Below, in pieces: positions 1-8,332 of a stretch of 64,000 nucleotides of DNA. Below the pieces are notes generated by a model, which was given only the letters and a program-made list of their open reading frames with translations, was not told the DNA's origin and did not search any database. The translations under genes and the position numbers were made by a program. Each line of letters begins with the position of its first letter. The stretch's first letter is position 1. This DNA comes from Roseomonas mucosa ATCC BAA-692 (GTDB lineage Bacteria; Pseudomonadota; Alphaproteobacteria; Acetobacterales; Acetobacteraceae), in NCBI RefSeq assembly GCF_000622225.1, contig NZ_JHWD01000004.1, forward strand, positions 186,001-250,000. The letters are read 5' to 3'.

Positions 1-1055
1 GCCCCCAGCAGCAGCGAGGCGAAGAACAGGCCGCCGCGGAAGCCCGCGCCGAGCGAGATCACCACCGCCAGGCTCTTCAGCAGCGCCAGCCAGATGATGT
101 CGAAGCCGGTGGATTCGGTGGCGAAGGTGAGGTGCAGCGCCCCGTGCCCGGCCGAGAGCGCGATGGGCGAGACCAGGGCCAGCAGGCCCACCACCAGCCC
201 GCCCAGGACCGGGCGCAGCGGCGCCCGGCGCAGGAAGCGGCGCATGGTGGCCTCGGTGAAGGTCACGCCGCGCATCAGCGCGATCCCGGCCAGGGCGCAG
301 GCGAGGCCGAGCAGCAGGGACAGCACGTAGCCCTCCAGCCCGGGCGGCGCGACCCCGCCCGGCACCACCACATAGGTCCCTCCGCTCAGCGCCCGGGCCA
401 CCAGCGTGGCGGTGACGGCACTGGCCACCACCGGGGCGAGGCTGGCGATGGCATAGGTGCCGATCACCAGCTCGAAGGCATAGAAGGCCCCCGTGAGCGG
501 CGCGTCGAAGGCGGCGGCGATGGCCCCCGCCGCGCCGCAGCCCACCAGCAGCCGCAGGTCGCCGCGCCGCAGGCCGAGGCGCTGCCCGAGCCAGGAGGAC
601 ACGCCGCTGGCCGCCTGGGTATAGCCCGCCTCCAGCCCCACCGAGGCGCCGAAGCCGTTGGAGACGATGTTCTGCACCGCCACCACCAGCCCGTCGCGGA
701 AGGAGAGCTTGCCGCCATAGAGGGCATTGGCCTCGATCGGGTCCACCGGCTGGCGGGGCCACCAGCGCGACAGGGCGAGGTTGAAGGCCCCGAGCAGGAT
801 GCCGCCCAGCAGCGGCATGGTCAGCAGCACCAGCGGCGTCGCGCCCCGCAGGACGCTCAGCCCATGCGCGCTTTCCGGGCCGAAGAGCTGCACGTGCAGC
901 CCGCGCGCGAGGCCGCCCATCACCACGGCGATGAGGCCGCTCAGCACCCCGGTCAGCACCGCCAGGCCGACCAGGCCGAACTCGCTGGCCCGCAGCCAGG
1001 CGCGGAAGGAAGCCACGTCGCGGATGGGGCGCACATGCAGTCGGAGAGCGATCAT
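1..1055 (-). CDS. ClC-family chloride channel/transporter (3' end outside window)
   Basis: The minus-strand frame from an ATG at 1055 runs open to the window edge (351 codons) and is strongly hydrophobic with many membrane helices. It matches the ClC chloride channel / H+-Cl- antiporter family. A segment reading SNGFGASVGLEAGYTQ sits where ClC proteins have the GREGP selectivity motif. The gating glutamate position is kept, but the surrounding residues are GLEAG. A later GFRGGLFFAS segment replaces the usual GGxFxP loop. This variant set looks like a bacterial subfamily rather than decay. The protein should sit in the inner membrane and move chloride or another anion. The C-terminus lies outside the window, so the regulatory domain content is unknown. 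It is divergent from the gene at 1387. Confidence 0.85.
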   Translation of the reverse strand, partial: MIALRLHVRPIRDVASFRAWLRASEFGLVGLAVLTGVLSGLIAVVMGGLARGLHVQLFGPESAHGLSVLRGATPLVLLTMPLLGGILLGAFNLALSRWWPRQPVDPIEANALYGGKLSFRDGLVVAVQNIVSNGFGASVGLEAGYTQAASGVSSWLGQRLGLRRGDLRLLVGCGAAGAIAAAFDAPLTGAFYAFELVIGTYAIASLAPVVASAVTATLVARALSGGTYVVVPGGVAPPGLEGYVLSLLLGLACALAGIALMRGVTFTEATMRRFLRRAPLRPVLGGLVVGLLALVSPIALSAGHGALHLTFATESTGFDIIWLALLKSLAVVISLGAGFRGGLFFASLLLG

Positions 1056-1386
1056 GATCCGGCCCGGGGCCCCTGGCAGAAGACGGCGCCGCGACATACG
1101 CCACGGGGCATGGATGACGAAGGCGAATCCTGGCCGCCGGCGCGGCGGACCGCCAGGGCCGGAAGCCGCGGCGAAGGCGGAACAGCAGAGAAAACCGGCC
1201 GAAAAAGGGCACCGCGCCAAAGGGCGGCGCCCAGGGGTGGCACGATGGGTGGCACGATGGGTGGCACGATGGGTGGCACGATGGGCGGCGCGGGGGCGCC
1301 CCGTGGGGCATCCGCCGGCGCGCGGAACGCGGTTTGCGCCGGCGCCGGGGCTGGCTACCCTGCGCGCCTCAGCCCAAGAAGTGCCG
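1056..1386. other. intergenic region between divergent genes, contains a 12-bp tandem repeat
   Basis: No gene is supported in this 331-bp gap between the divergent ClC gene and the secreted protein gene. Both promoters must lie here, but no clear -35/-10 pair can be read in the GC-rich sequence. The only clear structure is the tandem repeat at 1235-1282. Confidence 0.5.
1235..1282. repeat. 12-bp tandem repeat, 4 perfect copies
   Basis: The unit GGGTGGCACGAT occurs four times head to tail with an exact 12-bp period (1235, 1247, 1259, 1271), followed by a partial copy. It lies between two divergent genes and is not inside a supported ORF, so copy-number change could alter promoter spacing. Confidence 0.9.
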
Positions 1387-2724
1387 ATGCCCAGAAACCC
1401 GCTGATCCTCGCCGCCCTGCTCCCGCTGATCTTTCCCGGCCTGCCGGCCCGGGCCGAGTCGCCAGAATCGCCGGCGGCGGAGAGCGGCATGCGGATGCAG
1501 GCGATGATCCGGGCCCCCTTGCCGCTGGCGGCGCGGGACGTGCTTTTCGCCCATGCCCGGCGGGCGGGGGAAAGCCCGGATTTCGACGCGCTGGCCGAGG
1601 CGCTGATGCCGCCGCCGGAACTGGCCTCCCCGGTGCCCTCCGCACGGCGGCAGCGGCACGACGCGGCCTTCGCCGAGCTGCGCCGGAAGCTGCGGGCGGA
1701 ATATGAGAGCTTCGATCCGGACCGCCCTTACCTGCTGCGGATCCGCACCGCCATCGGCCCCTACGATCCCCGCCAGGGGGGATTGCCGGTGGCGCTGAAC
1801 GGCACCTTCTGGGTGCGCGACCCGACCTGGCGGTCGCCGGGCTTCGGCCTGCGCTTCGACAATGCCCTGGCGGTCGGCACCCTGCCCGTAGCGAACGAGG
1901 CGGCGGCGGAGAAGCTGCTCGAATCGGTGGGGCTGGACCCGCGCACGGAGGATGGCTGGCGCGGCATCCTGGAGGTCAGCCTCGTCCTGGGCGGCGCGCT
2001 GCCGCAGCCGGCGGGCATGAAGAGCGTGCCGATCGCGGCGCATCTCCTCACCGCCCGACTGGTGCGGGAGGACGGAACGCCGATCCATGACTTCGGCCGC
2101 CTGCCCGGCCCCCTGCCCTCCGCCCGGCCGGGCGGGCCGGTGCTGCGGAGCGCGCTGCTGGAGGGGCTGCGCCTGGGCATGCCACTGGAGGAGGCGCGGG
2201 CCGCGCTGCGGCGGCGTGGCTTCCGGACGGTGGGGGGCGCCTTCTTCGCGGATGGCGCCGTGGCCTCCGCCGCGGGCCGCCCCGGCTGCCATATGGGCTT
2301 GGTGGCGGACCGACGCGCCTTTGGCGAGGCGCTGAACCTGAAGGCCGATTTCACCGCCTGCATCGCCCTGCACCGCGCCCCGGACCCCGGGCCGGAAGCC
2401 GGGGAGGACGCCGGGATGGGGGCGGAGGCACAGGCCGGGACGCGGGAGCCGCGCCTCGGCGGCATCACCGCGCTGCGCTTCCTGCCCGGCGAATCCGGGA
2501 CGGCGCTGCGGCGGGCGCTGGAGCGGCGCTTCGGCCCCTCGCTCGCGGATGCCGAGGGCGAGGTTCTCTGGATCGGCCGCGACCCGGAGGCACCGCACGA
2601 CGCCCCCATGGTGGAGCTGCGGGCGGAGTTCGTGCCCCTGGCGGAAGGGGGACCGCGGCACGGCCCCGGCCTGCTGCTCGGGCTAGAGCTGGAACCCTAT
2701 CGCACCGGTTCGGAGGCCTCCTGA
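1387..2724 (+). CDS. secreted protein of unknown function
   Basis: 445 residues starting with a Sec-type signal peptide (MPRNP, hydrophobic core to about residue 20, then PARA-E as a likely cleavage site). The same frame stays open far upstream, but the signal peptide fixes the start at 1387. The mature part is charged and largely soluble, with no motif I recognise. An Arg/Ala-rich helical stretch sits near residues 75-115 and a Gly/Glu-rich low-complexity patch near 340-365. It is probably periplasmic. The next gene, mtgA, follows after 55 bp on the same strand, so a shared transcript is possible. A role in envelope biology would be a guess from that neighbour alone. Confidence 0.7.
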   Translation: MPRNPLILAALLPLIFPGLPARAESPESPAAESGMRMQAMIRAPLPLAARDVLFAHARRAGESPDFDALAEALMPPPELASPVPSARRQRHDAAFAELRRKLRAEYESFDPDRPYLLRIRTAIGPYDPRQGGLPVALNGTFWVRDPTWRSPGFGLRFDNALAVGTLPVANEAAAEKLLESVGLDPRTEDGWRGILEVSLVLGGALPQPAGMKSVPIAAHLLTARLVREDGTPIHDFGRLPGPLPSARPGGPVLRSALLEGLRLGMPLEEARAALRRRGFRTVGGAFFADGAVASAAGRPGCHMGLVADRRAFGEALNLKADFTACIALHRAPDPGPEAGEDAGMGAEAQAGTREPRLGGITALRFLPGESGTALRRALERRFGPSLADAEGEVLWIGRDPEAPHDAPMVELRAEFVPLAEGGPRHGPGLLLGLELEPYRTGSEAS

Positions 2725-2779
2725 ACCCCGCCCCATCCTTTCCGGCGGGAACGGCTTTCCCGGCCGGTCCTTTCCGTGC

Positions 2780-3577
2780 ATGTCCGGGCCGGGTGGCGTG
2801 AGGCCGGGCCGGCGCGAGGCCGGCCGCGGCGCCGTGCCCACCGGAAGCCGCGCGCCCGCCGGACGCCTGCCGGGACGCCTGCCGGGACGCCTTCTGGGAC
2901 AGGCCCGTGGCTGGGCCGGGGGCTGGGTCCGCTTGCTGCTGCTGCTCTTCCTCGCCCTTCCCCTGGCGACCATCCTGGCCTTCCGCGTGCTGCCCGTGCC
3001 CGTGACGCCGCTGATGCTGATCCGCGGCATCCAGGGCTACGAGCTGCACCACGACTGGGTGCCCTATGACGCGATCGCCCCCAGCCTCGCGCAGGCGGTG
3101 ATCGCCTCGGAGGACAACACCTTCTGCACCCAGGCCCTGGGCTTCGACTTTCCCGCCCTGCGCGGCCAGGTCGAGACCCTGCTGGAAGGCGAGCGGCCGC
3201 GCGGCGCCAGCACCATCACCATGCAGACGGCCAAGAACCTGATGCTCTGGCCCGGGCGCGATCCTGTGCGCAAGCTGCTGGAATCCTGGCTGACGCCGCA
3301 GATCGCCCTGCTCTGGCCGAGACAGCGGGTGCTGGAGGTCTATCTGAACATCGTCGAGTTCGGGCCGGGCATCTACGGTGCGGAGGCCGCCGCCCGGGCC
3401 TTCTTCAACAAGCCCGCCTCGGCGCTAACGCTGCGGGAATCGACCCAGCTCGCCGTGGTGCTGCCCAGCCCGCTGCACTGGGTCGCCAATCGTCCCAGCA
3501 CCTGGCTGCGCCAGCGCGCCGCCACGATCCGGGCACGGATCGGCGAGCTGGGGCCGCTGCTCGATTGCACCCGCTGA
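2780..3577 (+). CDS. mtgA: monofunctional biosynthetic peptidoglycan transglycosylase
   Basis: 265-residue GT51 glycosyltransferase that polymerises lipid II into glycan strands without a transpeptidase domain. A single membrane anchor spans about residues 51-70 and the catalytic domain follows on the periplasmic side. Family motifs are visible: EDNTF with catalytic Glu111, GASTITMQTAKN near 143-153, the second-acid region YLNIVEFGPGIYG at about 188-200, and AFFNKP at 208-212. Length is slightly above the usual 230-240 because of an Arg/Gly/Pro-rich cytoplasmic N-terminus. That tail contains a short repeat (GRLPGRLPGRLLG) encoded by a 12-bp DNA repeat, so the true start could be further in. 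Confidence 0.93.
   Translation: MSGPGGVRPGRREAGRGAVPTGSRAPAGRLPGRLPGRLLGQARGWAGGWVRLLLLLFLALPLATILAFRVLPVPVTPLMLIRGIQGYELHHDWVPYDAIAPSLAQAVIASEDNTFCTQALGFDFPALRGQVETLLEGERPRGASTITMQTAKNLMLWPGRDPVRKLLESWLTPQIALLWPRQRVLEVYLNIVEFGPGIYGAEAAARAFFNKPASALTLRESTQLAVVLPSPLHWVANRPSTWLRQRAATIRARIGELGPLLDCTR
2861..2896 (+). repeat. 12-bp repeat in the 5' coding part of mtgA
   Basis: GGACGCCTGCCG occurs twice exactly and a third time as GGACGCCTTCTG. It encodes the repeated GRLP steps of the MtgA N-terminal tail, before the membrane anchor. Confidence 0.75.
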
Positions 3578-3716
3578 GACAGGCTGAGGGCGCCGCCCGG
3601 CAATGTTGCCAATCCGTAGCGGGATATCGCAATCTGGGGTTGTGAACCCCGCCCCCACGCCCCCTTCCCCCGCAACGGTTCACCCGCGGCGTCCGACTCC
3701 GGAACCGCCGGGGGCG

Positions 3717-4646
3717 ATGTCACACGGGGGAAAGCCGCCACCCTGGCCGGGGCTGCGGCGCCTTCGCGTTCCCGTCCGCCTGCTGCGCTTCATCCTGCAC
3801 CACCCGTTGGCTGGTCGGCGCCCCGCCGCCGCCCTCCTGCGCCTGCTGCGTTGGCAGATCGGCGGGCGGCTCACCGGCATGCCGGCGGTGATGCCCTTTG
3901 TCGGGCCGACGCGGCTGCTGCTGCAAAGGGGGCATTCCTCCGCCAGCGCCAACCTCTATGCCGGGCTGAGCGATTTCGCGGAGATGGGCTTCCTGCTGCA
4001 TCTGCTGCGCCCGGGCGACCTCTTCGCCGATATCGGGGCCAATATCGGCGCCTATACCGTCCTGGCCGCCGGCGTGGCGGGGGCGGAGGTGCTGGCCTTC
4101 GAGCCCGCGCCCGCCACGTTGCCGCATCTGCGCGACAACCTGCGTCTCAACGACCTGGAGACGCGCGTGACGGTGTTGCCGCTGGCCCTGGGCGAGCGCC
4201 CCGGCACGCTGCGGCTCAGCGCCCGGCGCGGCGCCGCCAACCGGGTGCTGCTGGAGCGCGAGGCGGAGGACGCCGTCCACATCTCCGTCTCCACGCTGGA
4301 CGAGATCCTGCCCCACCGCACGCCGCTTCTGCTGAAGCTGGATGTCGAGGGCTACGAGGCGCGGATCCTGGCCGGGGCCGGGAAGCTCCTGGCCCGTCCG
4401 GGGCTGCGGGCAGTGCTGGTCGAGACCATGGCGCACGCGGAACGCTATGGCGACAGCACCCGGCGGATCGACGATCTCCTGCGCGCGCAGGGCTTCGCCC
4501 CCTTCGACTACGACCCGCGTCGCCGCGCCCTCACGCTGCGCGATGCGCCAGGCGATCCGAACACGCTTTATCTGCGGCAGGTGAATGCCGTGGCGGCCCG
4601 CCTCGCCACCGCGCCCGCCATCACCTTGCTGGGCAAGCGTTTCTGA
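3717..4646 (+). CDS. FkbM family SAM-dependent methyltransferase
   Basis: 309 residues with the FkbM-type Rossmann methyltransferase fold. The SAM-binding motif I reads FADIGANIGAYT (about 103-114), the acidic end of strand 2 is FEP near 128-130, and the family hallmark LKLDVEGYE lies at about 207-215. Such enzymes O-methylate sugars or small molecules, often in glycan or lipid biosynthesis; the substrate here cannot be told. The frame is open from 3603, but the segment before residue MSHGG (3717) is Pro-rich and unlike the family, so 3717 is preferred. No sugar-biosynthesis genes lie next to it, so context gives no substrate hint. Confidence 0.85.
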   Translation: MSHGGKPPPWPGLRRLRVPVRLLRFILHHPLAGRRPAAALLRLLRWQIGGRLTGMPAVMPFVGPTRLLLQRGHSSASANLYAGLSDFAEMGFLLHLLRPGDLFADIGANIGAYTVLAAGVAGAEVLAFEPAPATLPHLRDNLRLNDLETRVTVLPLALGERPGTLRLSARRGAANRVLLEREAEDAVHISVSTLDEILPHRTPLLLKLDVEGYEARILAGAGKLLARPGLRAVLVETMAHAERYGDSTRRIDDLLRAQGFAPFDYDPRRRALTLRDAPGDPNTLYLRQVNAVAARLATAPAITLLGKRF

Positions 4647-4737
4647 GGCGGGCGGCGGCCCGGCGACAGGCAGGGGTGGAGCCGGATTCCGCCTCCATCG
4701 CGGGGGTGCCGGCAGGCGCCGGTGCGATCCGGGGGGA

Positions 4738-4971
4738 TCAGCGGCGCAACCGGGGCGTCCCATCCTGGGTCAGGGCCGCCGTGCCCCGCTTCCGGGGCGG
4801 CAGGCGCCGGCGATCATGGAAATAGTGGCCCAGCGCGGCGACGAGCAGGAGAACGAGCAGCAGAGCGCCCGCATCCGCGGCGTAGGCTCCGTTCCCCACA
4901 GTGTCACCATGGGGAAGCCGCTCCGCGACCAGCGTCATGTCCTGTCCCGGCGCAGCGATCACCTTCTCCAT
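4738..4971 (-). CDS. small single-pass membrane protein, unknown
   Basis: A 77-codon frame on the minus strand with a plausible ribosome binding site (AGGGAGAG) just before ATG 4971. The product has one strong hydrophobic helix (about residues 30-46, Ala/Leu/Val-rich) followed by a basic tail rich in Arg and Lys, which predicts a cytoplasmic C-terminus by the positive-inside rule. I recognise no family. It is convergent with the FkbM gene and its upstream region is the AT-rich island that also precedes the ABC-F gene, so the two may be divergently transcribed from it. It could still be a chance ORF. Confidence 0.5.
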   Translation of the reverse strand: MEKVIAAPGQDMTLVAERLPHGDTVGNGAYAADAGALLLVLLLVAALGHYFHDRRRLPPRKRGTAALTQDGTPRLRR

Positions 4972-5409
4972 ACCCACTCTCCCTTGCCCGCCCGGAACAG
5001 GCACCCCGACAGAGACCTATGCAGCCCGCACACCCATCCCATCGCCGTTCCGGAGCCGGCTGGAAGAGGTTTCATTCGCGTTCGTTGGTATCATTTTATC
5101 TACAAATGCAGGCTTAGCACAGCGTGCTGAGCAAAGGTATCACTTTGTTGGTTCATGTTGCACGAATGGTTGCAGAACGGGCCGAACGAGAAGTGGCTCT
5201 CTCTGTGGAGGTGTTACGGGAATTTCCACCACTCCATCGTGAAAAAGGCATTGAATCAATGTTTGCGCACTAGAAAATTTGGATAAATTTGATTTTATTA
5301 GAATTTTTTAGACATTGTAGTGCTCTTTCTGGCCAGAGCCGTCGCCTGGCCTCCGACTCTTCCACAGGGATGAATTCCAGCCCGGCGGGAACTGCTCTAG
5401 AACTCCGGC
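4972..5409. other. AT-rich island / leader upstream of the ABC-F gene
   Basis: Base composition drops sharply here, most clearly at 5085-5325, where runs such as GATTTTATTAGAATTTTTTAG occur in an otherwise 70% GC window. It holds a 9-bp inverted repeat (5112-5132), a GC stem GGCCAG/CTGGCC (5331-5351), and two overlapping short frames: GTG 5124-5273 (49 codons) and ATG 5155-5286 (43 codons). Both frames have low GC3, and neither has a convincing ribosome binding site. It may be a regulatory leader, a promoter region with UP-like A/T tracts, or a remnant of transferred DNA. Confidence 0.55.
5112..5132. promoter_or_regulatory. 9-bp inverted repeat in AT-rich leader
   Basis: GCTTAGCAC-AGC-GTGCTGAGC forms a 9-bp stem with one G-T pair and a three-base loop. 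As DNA it is a near-perfect operator-like dyad; as RNA it is a tight hairpin without a following U-run. It sits about 280 bp before the ABC-F start codon. Confidence 0.4.
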
Positions 5410-7272
5410 ATGACCGTCCTCGCCATCCACGACCTTACCGTGCGCCTCGCGGGCCGGACGCTGCTGGACGGCGCCTCGCTGCAACTCGACCCCGGGCACA
5501 AGATCGGCCTCGTCGGCCGCAACGGGGTCGGCAAGTCCACCCTGTTCCGGGTGCTGACCGGGCAGTTGCAGCCCGATGGCGGCGAGGTCCGCTTCGCGGC
5601 GCGCGCCCGCATGGCCTATCTGGCGCAGGAGGCCCCGGGCGGCACCGATTCGCTGCTGGACACGGTGCTGGAGGCCGATACCGAGCGTGCCACGCTGCTG
5701 GCGGAGCTGGAGGCCGGGGTCGAGCCGCTGCGCGAGGCGGAGCTGCACGAGCGCCTGCGCGCCATCGGCGCCGACGCCGCCCCGGCGCGCGCCGCCACGG
5801 TGCTGGCCGGGCTGGGCTTCGACGCGGCCGCGCAGGCGCGCCCGGTGGGCGAGTATTCCGGCGGCTGGCGGATGCGCGTGGCGCTGGCCCGGGCGCTGTT
5901 CCTGGAACCGGACCTGCTGCTGCTGGACGAGCCGACCAACCACCTGGACCTGGAAGCGACGATCTGGCTGGAGGGCTGGCTTCGCCGCTTCGCCGGCGCC
6001 GCGATCATCATCAGCCATGACCGCGACCTGCTGGACCGCTGCGTGGACGGGATCGCGCATCTGGAGGGCGGGAAGATCACCGCCTATCCCGGCGGCTATG
6101 GCGAGTTCCTGCGCATCCGCAACGAGCGCCGGGCGCAGCAGATGGCGCAGAACACGAAGATCGCGGCCGAGCGGGCGCATATGCAGGCCTTCGTGGACCG
6201 CTTCCGCTACAAGGCCAGCAAGGCGCGGCAGGCGCAGTCGCGGCTGAAGGCGCTGGAGAAGCTGCCGCCGATCGAGGCGGTGACCGAGGACCGCGTCACC
6301 CCCTTCGCCTTTCCCGAGCCGGCCGAGGTGGCGCCGCCGATCCTGACCATGATGGGCGCCAGCGTGGGCTATGACGGGCGCCCGATCCTGCGGGGGCTGG
6401 ACCTGCGGCTGGACAGCGACGACCGCGTGGCGCTGCTGGGCGCCAACGGCAACGGCAAGTCCACCCTGGCCAAGCTGATCGCCGGGCGGATGGAGGCGAT
6501 GGGCGGCGAGGTCCGCCGCACGCCGCGCCTCAAGGTCGGCTTCTTCGCCCAGCACCAGGCGGAGGAGCTGAACCCGGACGGCACGCCGCTGACACACATG
6601 CAGGCGGCGCTGCCCAAGGCGACGGAAACGCAGTGCCGCGGCCAGCTCGCGCGCTTCGGCCTGGACGAGGACCGTGCCACGACCCTGGTGCGCGACTGCT
6701 CGGGCGGGGAGAAGGCGCGGCTGCTGCTGGCGCTTTGCACGCGCGATGCGCCGCAACTGCTGATCCTCGACGAGCCGACCAACCACCTGGACATGGATGC
6801 GCGCGAGGCACTGATCCGCGCCCTGGCCGATTACGGCGGCGCGGTGGTGCTGATCACCCACGACCCGCGGCTGGTGGAACTGGTGGCGGACCGGCTCTGG
6901 CTGGTGGCGGATGGCGCCGTGTCGTCCTTCGATGGCGACATGGAGGACTACCGCAACTTCCTGCTCGAACGCGCCCGCCCCGTGGCGCGCGACACCGGCC
7001 CGGCGAAGCGCGACGACCGCCGCGAGCGCGCCGAGGCCCGCGCCGCCCTGGCGCCGCTGCGCGAACGGGTGAAGCAGATCGAGAAGCTGCTGGAGAAGCT
7101 GCGGCTGGAGGACGGGCTGATCGAGCGCAAGCTCGCCGACCCGGAGTTCTATGCCAAGCGCAGGCCGGCCGACATCGCCTGGGCCAATACCCGCCGCGCC
7201 GCCATCGCGCGGGAGGTGGAGGCGCTGGAGGAGGAGTGGCTGGCGCTGGGGGAGAAGCTGGAAGCGGCATGA
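5410..7272 (+). CDS. ABC-F family ATPase (Uup/EttA-like)
   Basis: 620-residue soluble protein with two fused ABC cassettes and no membrane domain, the ABC-F layout. First cassette: Walker A GRNGVGKST (36-44), signature YSGGWRMR (about 148), Walker B LLLLDEPTNHLD (about 170). Second cassette: Walker A GANGNGKST (about 344), signature CSGGEKAR (about 429), Walker B LLILDEPTNHLD (about 451). The linker between them is Lys/Arg-rich, as in proteins that enter the ribosomal E site. A charged coiled-coil tail occupies about 535-615, as in Uup. Known members act on stalled ribosomes or give antibiotic resistance. The long AT-rich leader upstream is unusual. The downstream GNAT gene overlaps by 4 bp. 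Confidence 0.93.
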   Translation: MTVLAIHDLTVRLAGRTLLDGASLQLDPGHKIGLVGRNGVGKSTLFRVLTGQLQPDGGEVRFAARARMAYLAQEAPGGTDSLLDTVLEADTERATLLAELEAGVEPLREAELHERLRAIGADAAPARAATVLAGLGFDAAAQARPVGEYSGGWRMRVALARALFLEPDLLLLDEPTNHLDLEATIWLEGWLRRFAGAAIIISHDRDLLDRCVDGIAHLEGGKITAYPGGYGEFLRIRNERRAQQMAQNTKIAAERAHMQAFVDRFRYKASKARQAQSRLKALEKLPPIEAVTEDRVTPFAFPEPAEVAPPILTMMGASVGYDGRPILRGLDLRLDSDDRVALLGANGNGKSTLAKLIAGRMEAMGGEVRRTPRLKVGFFAQHQAEELNPDGTPLTHMQAALPKATETQCRGQLARFGLDEDRATTLVRDCSGGEKARLLLALCTRDAPQLLILDEPTNHLDMDAREALIRALADYGGAVVLITHDPRLVELVADRLWLVADGAVSSFDGDMEDYRNFLLERARPVARDTGPAKRDDRRERAEARAALAPLRERVKQIEKLLEKLRLEDGLIERKLADPEFYAKRRPADIAWANTRRAAIAREVEALEEEWLALGEKLEAA

Positions 7273-7814
7273 GCGCCATCCGCCCCGCCCATCCCGCCGA
7301 GGCACGGCGGATCGCCGAGATCCATGTCGCCGCCTGGCGCGAGACCTATCCCGGCCTGCTGCCCGGGGCGGCGATCGCCGCGCGGACCGTGGAGGACGGC
7401 GAGGCGATCTGGCGCGCGGTGCTGGCCGATACCGCGGCGCGCCCGGTCCTCGTGCTGCAGGAGGCACCCGGCGCCCCGCTCCTCGGCTTCGGCGCCTGCG
7501 GCCGGCAGCGGGACGCGGCGCTGAGGGCGGCGGGCTTTCCCGGCGAGATCACCGCCCTGTACCTGCTGCGCGCCGCGCAGGGCCGTGGCCATGGCGGCGA
7601 CATGCTGCGGCGGATGGCCCTGGCCCTGCGCGGGATGGGGCTGTCGCCCTTCGCGCTGTGGGTGCTGGGCAGCCACCATCAGGCGCGCGGCTTCTACGAA
7701 CGGCTCGGCGGGCAGCCGGTGCTGGAACGGCAGGCCAGCCTGTCCGGCCATGCCGTGCCGGAAACCGCCTATGGCTGGCGTGAGCCGCCGCCGGACGCCA
7801 CGCCCCGGGCCTGA
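7269..7814 (+). CDS. GNAT family N-acetyltransferase
   Basis: 181 residues with the GNAT fold. The acetyl-CoA pyrophosphate loop is visible as AAQGRGHGGDMLRRM near residues 103-117, after the beta-4 strand EITALYLL, and a beta-5/alpha-4 segment SPFALWVLGSHHQARGFYERLGG follows. The N-terminus (IRPAHPAEARRIAEIHVAAWRET) is typical of acetyltransferases with an N-terminal AWR..Y signature. The ATG overlaps the stop of the ABC-F gene (ATGA), so the two are translationally coupled. Substrate cannot be predicted; small molecules, antibiotics or protein N-termini are all possible. Confidence 0.88.
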   Translation: MSAIRPAHPAEARRIAEIHVAAWRETYPGLLPGAAIAARTVEDGEAIWRAVLADTAARPVLVLQEAPGAPLLGFGACGRQRDAALRAAGFPGEITALYLLRAAQGRGHGGDMLRRMALALRGMGLSPFALWVLGSHHQARGFYERLGGQPVLERQASLSGHAVPETAYGWREPPPDATPRA

Positions 7815-7843
7815 CGGTTCCGCGGCACTTTCCGGGAAGGTCC

Positions 7844-8332
7844 TTACCCGCGCTCCGGATGCACGATCACCGCCTGCTGGCCGGACATTCCCGTGCCCTC
7901 GCCCAGCCGGATCGTGCCGTCGGCCTGAGGCACGGCCAACGGCGCCACGCGCACCACCTCATCCCCACCGGACATGCCAAGCAGTGCCGCCACACGCGGG
8001 CCGGCCACCAGGACCGGCTGTTCCGCATCGCGAGGCTCGCCCTGCCGGCCGATCCGCACCATGGCCCAGCGGCCGTTGCGGGGATTGGTCACCCGGGCCG
8101 TGCTGCCGGCCGGCAGGCTGTTGCTGAGGGCCATGTCGCCATCGGGATCGAAGCTGCCGCGTTCCAGCCGCCCCGCACCCTTGCCGGATGGGTCCCGCAC
8201 CATGAGCTGCATGTCGAGCGCCCGGCCCGAGCGGTCGATCTGCGGCCGGTCCGCCAGCGCCGGGGCGGCAAGCGGCCCTCCCAGCAAGTTGAGGCCCAGC
8301 AGGGCGATACCTGCGATCCGCCGGATTGCCAT
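7844..8332 (-). CDS. exported RlpA-like double-psi beta-barrel protein
   Basis: About 162 residues with a signal peptide (RRIAGIALLGLNLLGG, cleavage near ALA-D) and a C-terminal region resembling the RlpA-like double-psi beta-barrel: SNSLPAGSTARVTNPRNGRWAMVRIG, then a late valine-rich strand. RlpA proteins are septal lytic transglycosylases or wall-binding proteins; the SPOR domain found in E. coli RlpA is absent here, and I cannot confirm the catalytic acid. ATGs at 8332, 8335 and 8353 are possible; GGGAGG sits 8 nt before 8332. It converges with the GNAT gene. Confidence 0.7.
   Translation of the reverse strand: MAIRRIAGIALLGLNLLGGPLAAPALADRPQIDRSGRALDMQLMVRDPSGKGAGRLERGSFDPDGDMALSNSLPAGSTARVTNPRNGRWAMVRIGRQGEPRDAEQPVLVAGPRVAALLGMSGGDEVVRVAPLAVPQADGTIRLGEGTGMSGQQAVIVHPERG

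Noticed and set aside
1235-1282. CRISPR array
   Set aside because: Units are contiguous 12-mers with no spacers and no cas genes nearby.
5308-7467. 719-codon minus-strand frame opposite the ABC-F gene
   Set aside because: Gln/Arg/His-rich translation typical of antisense reading of GC-rich coding DNA; the plus strand encodes a clear ABC-F protein.
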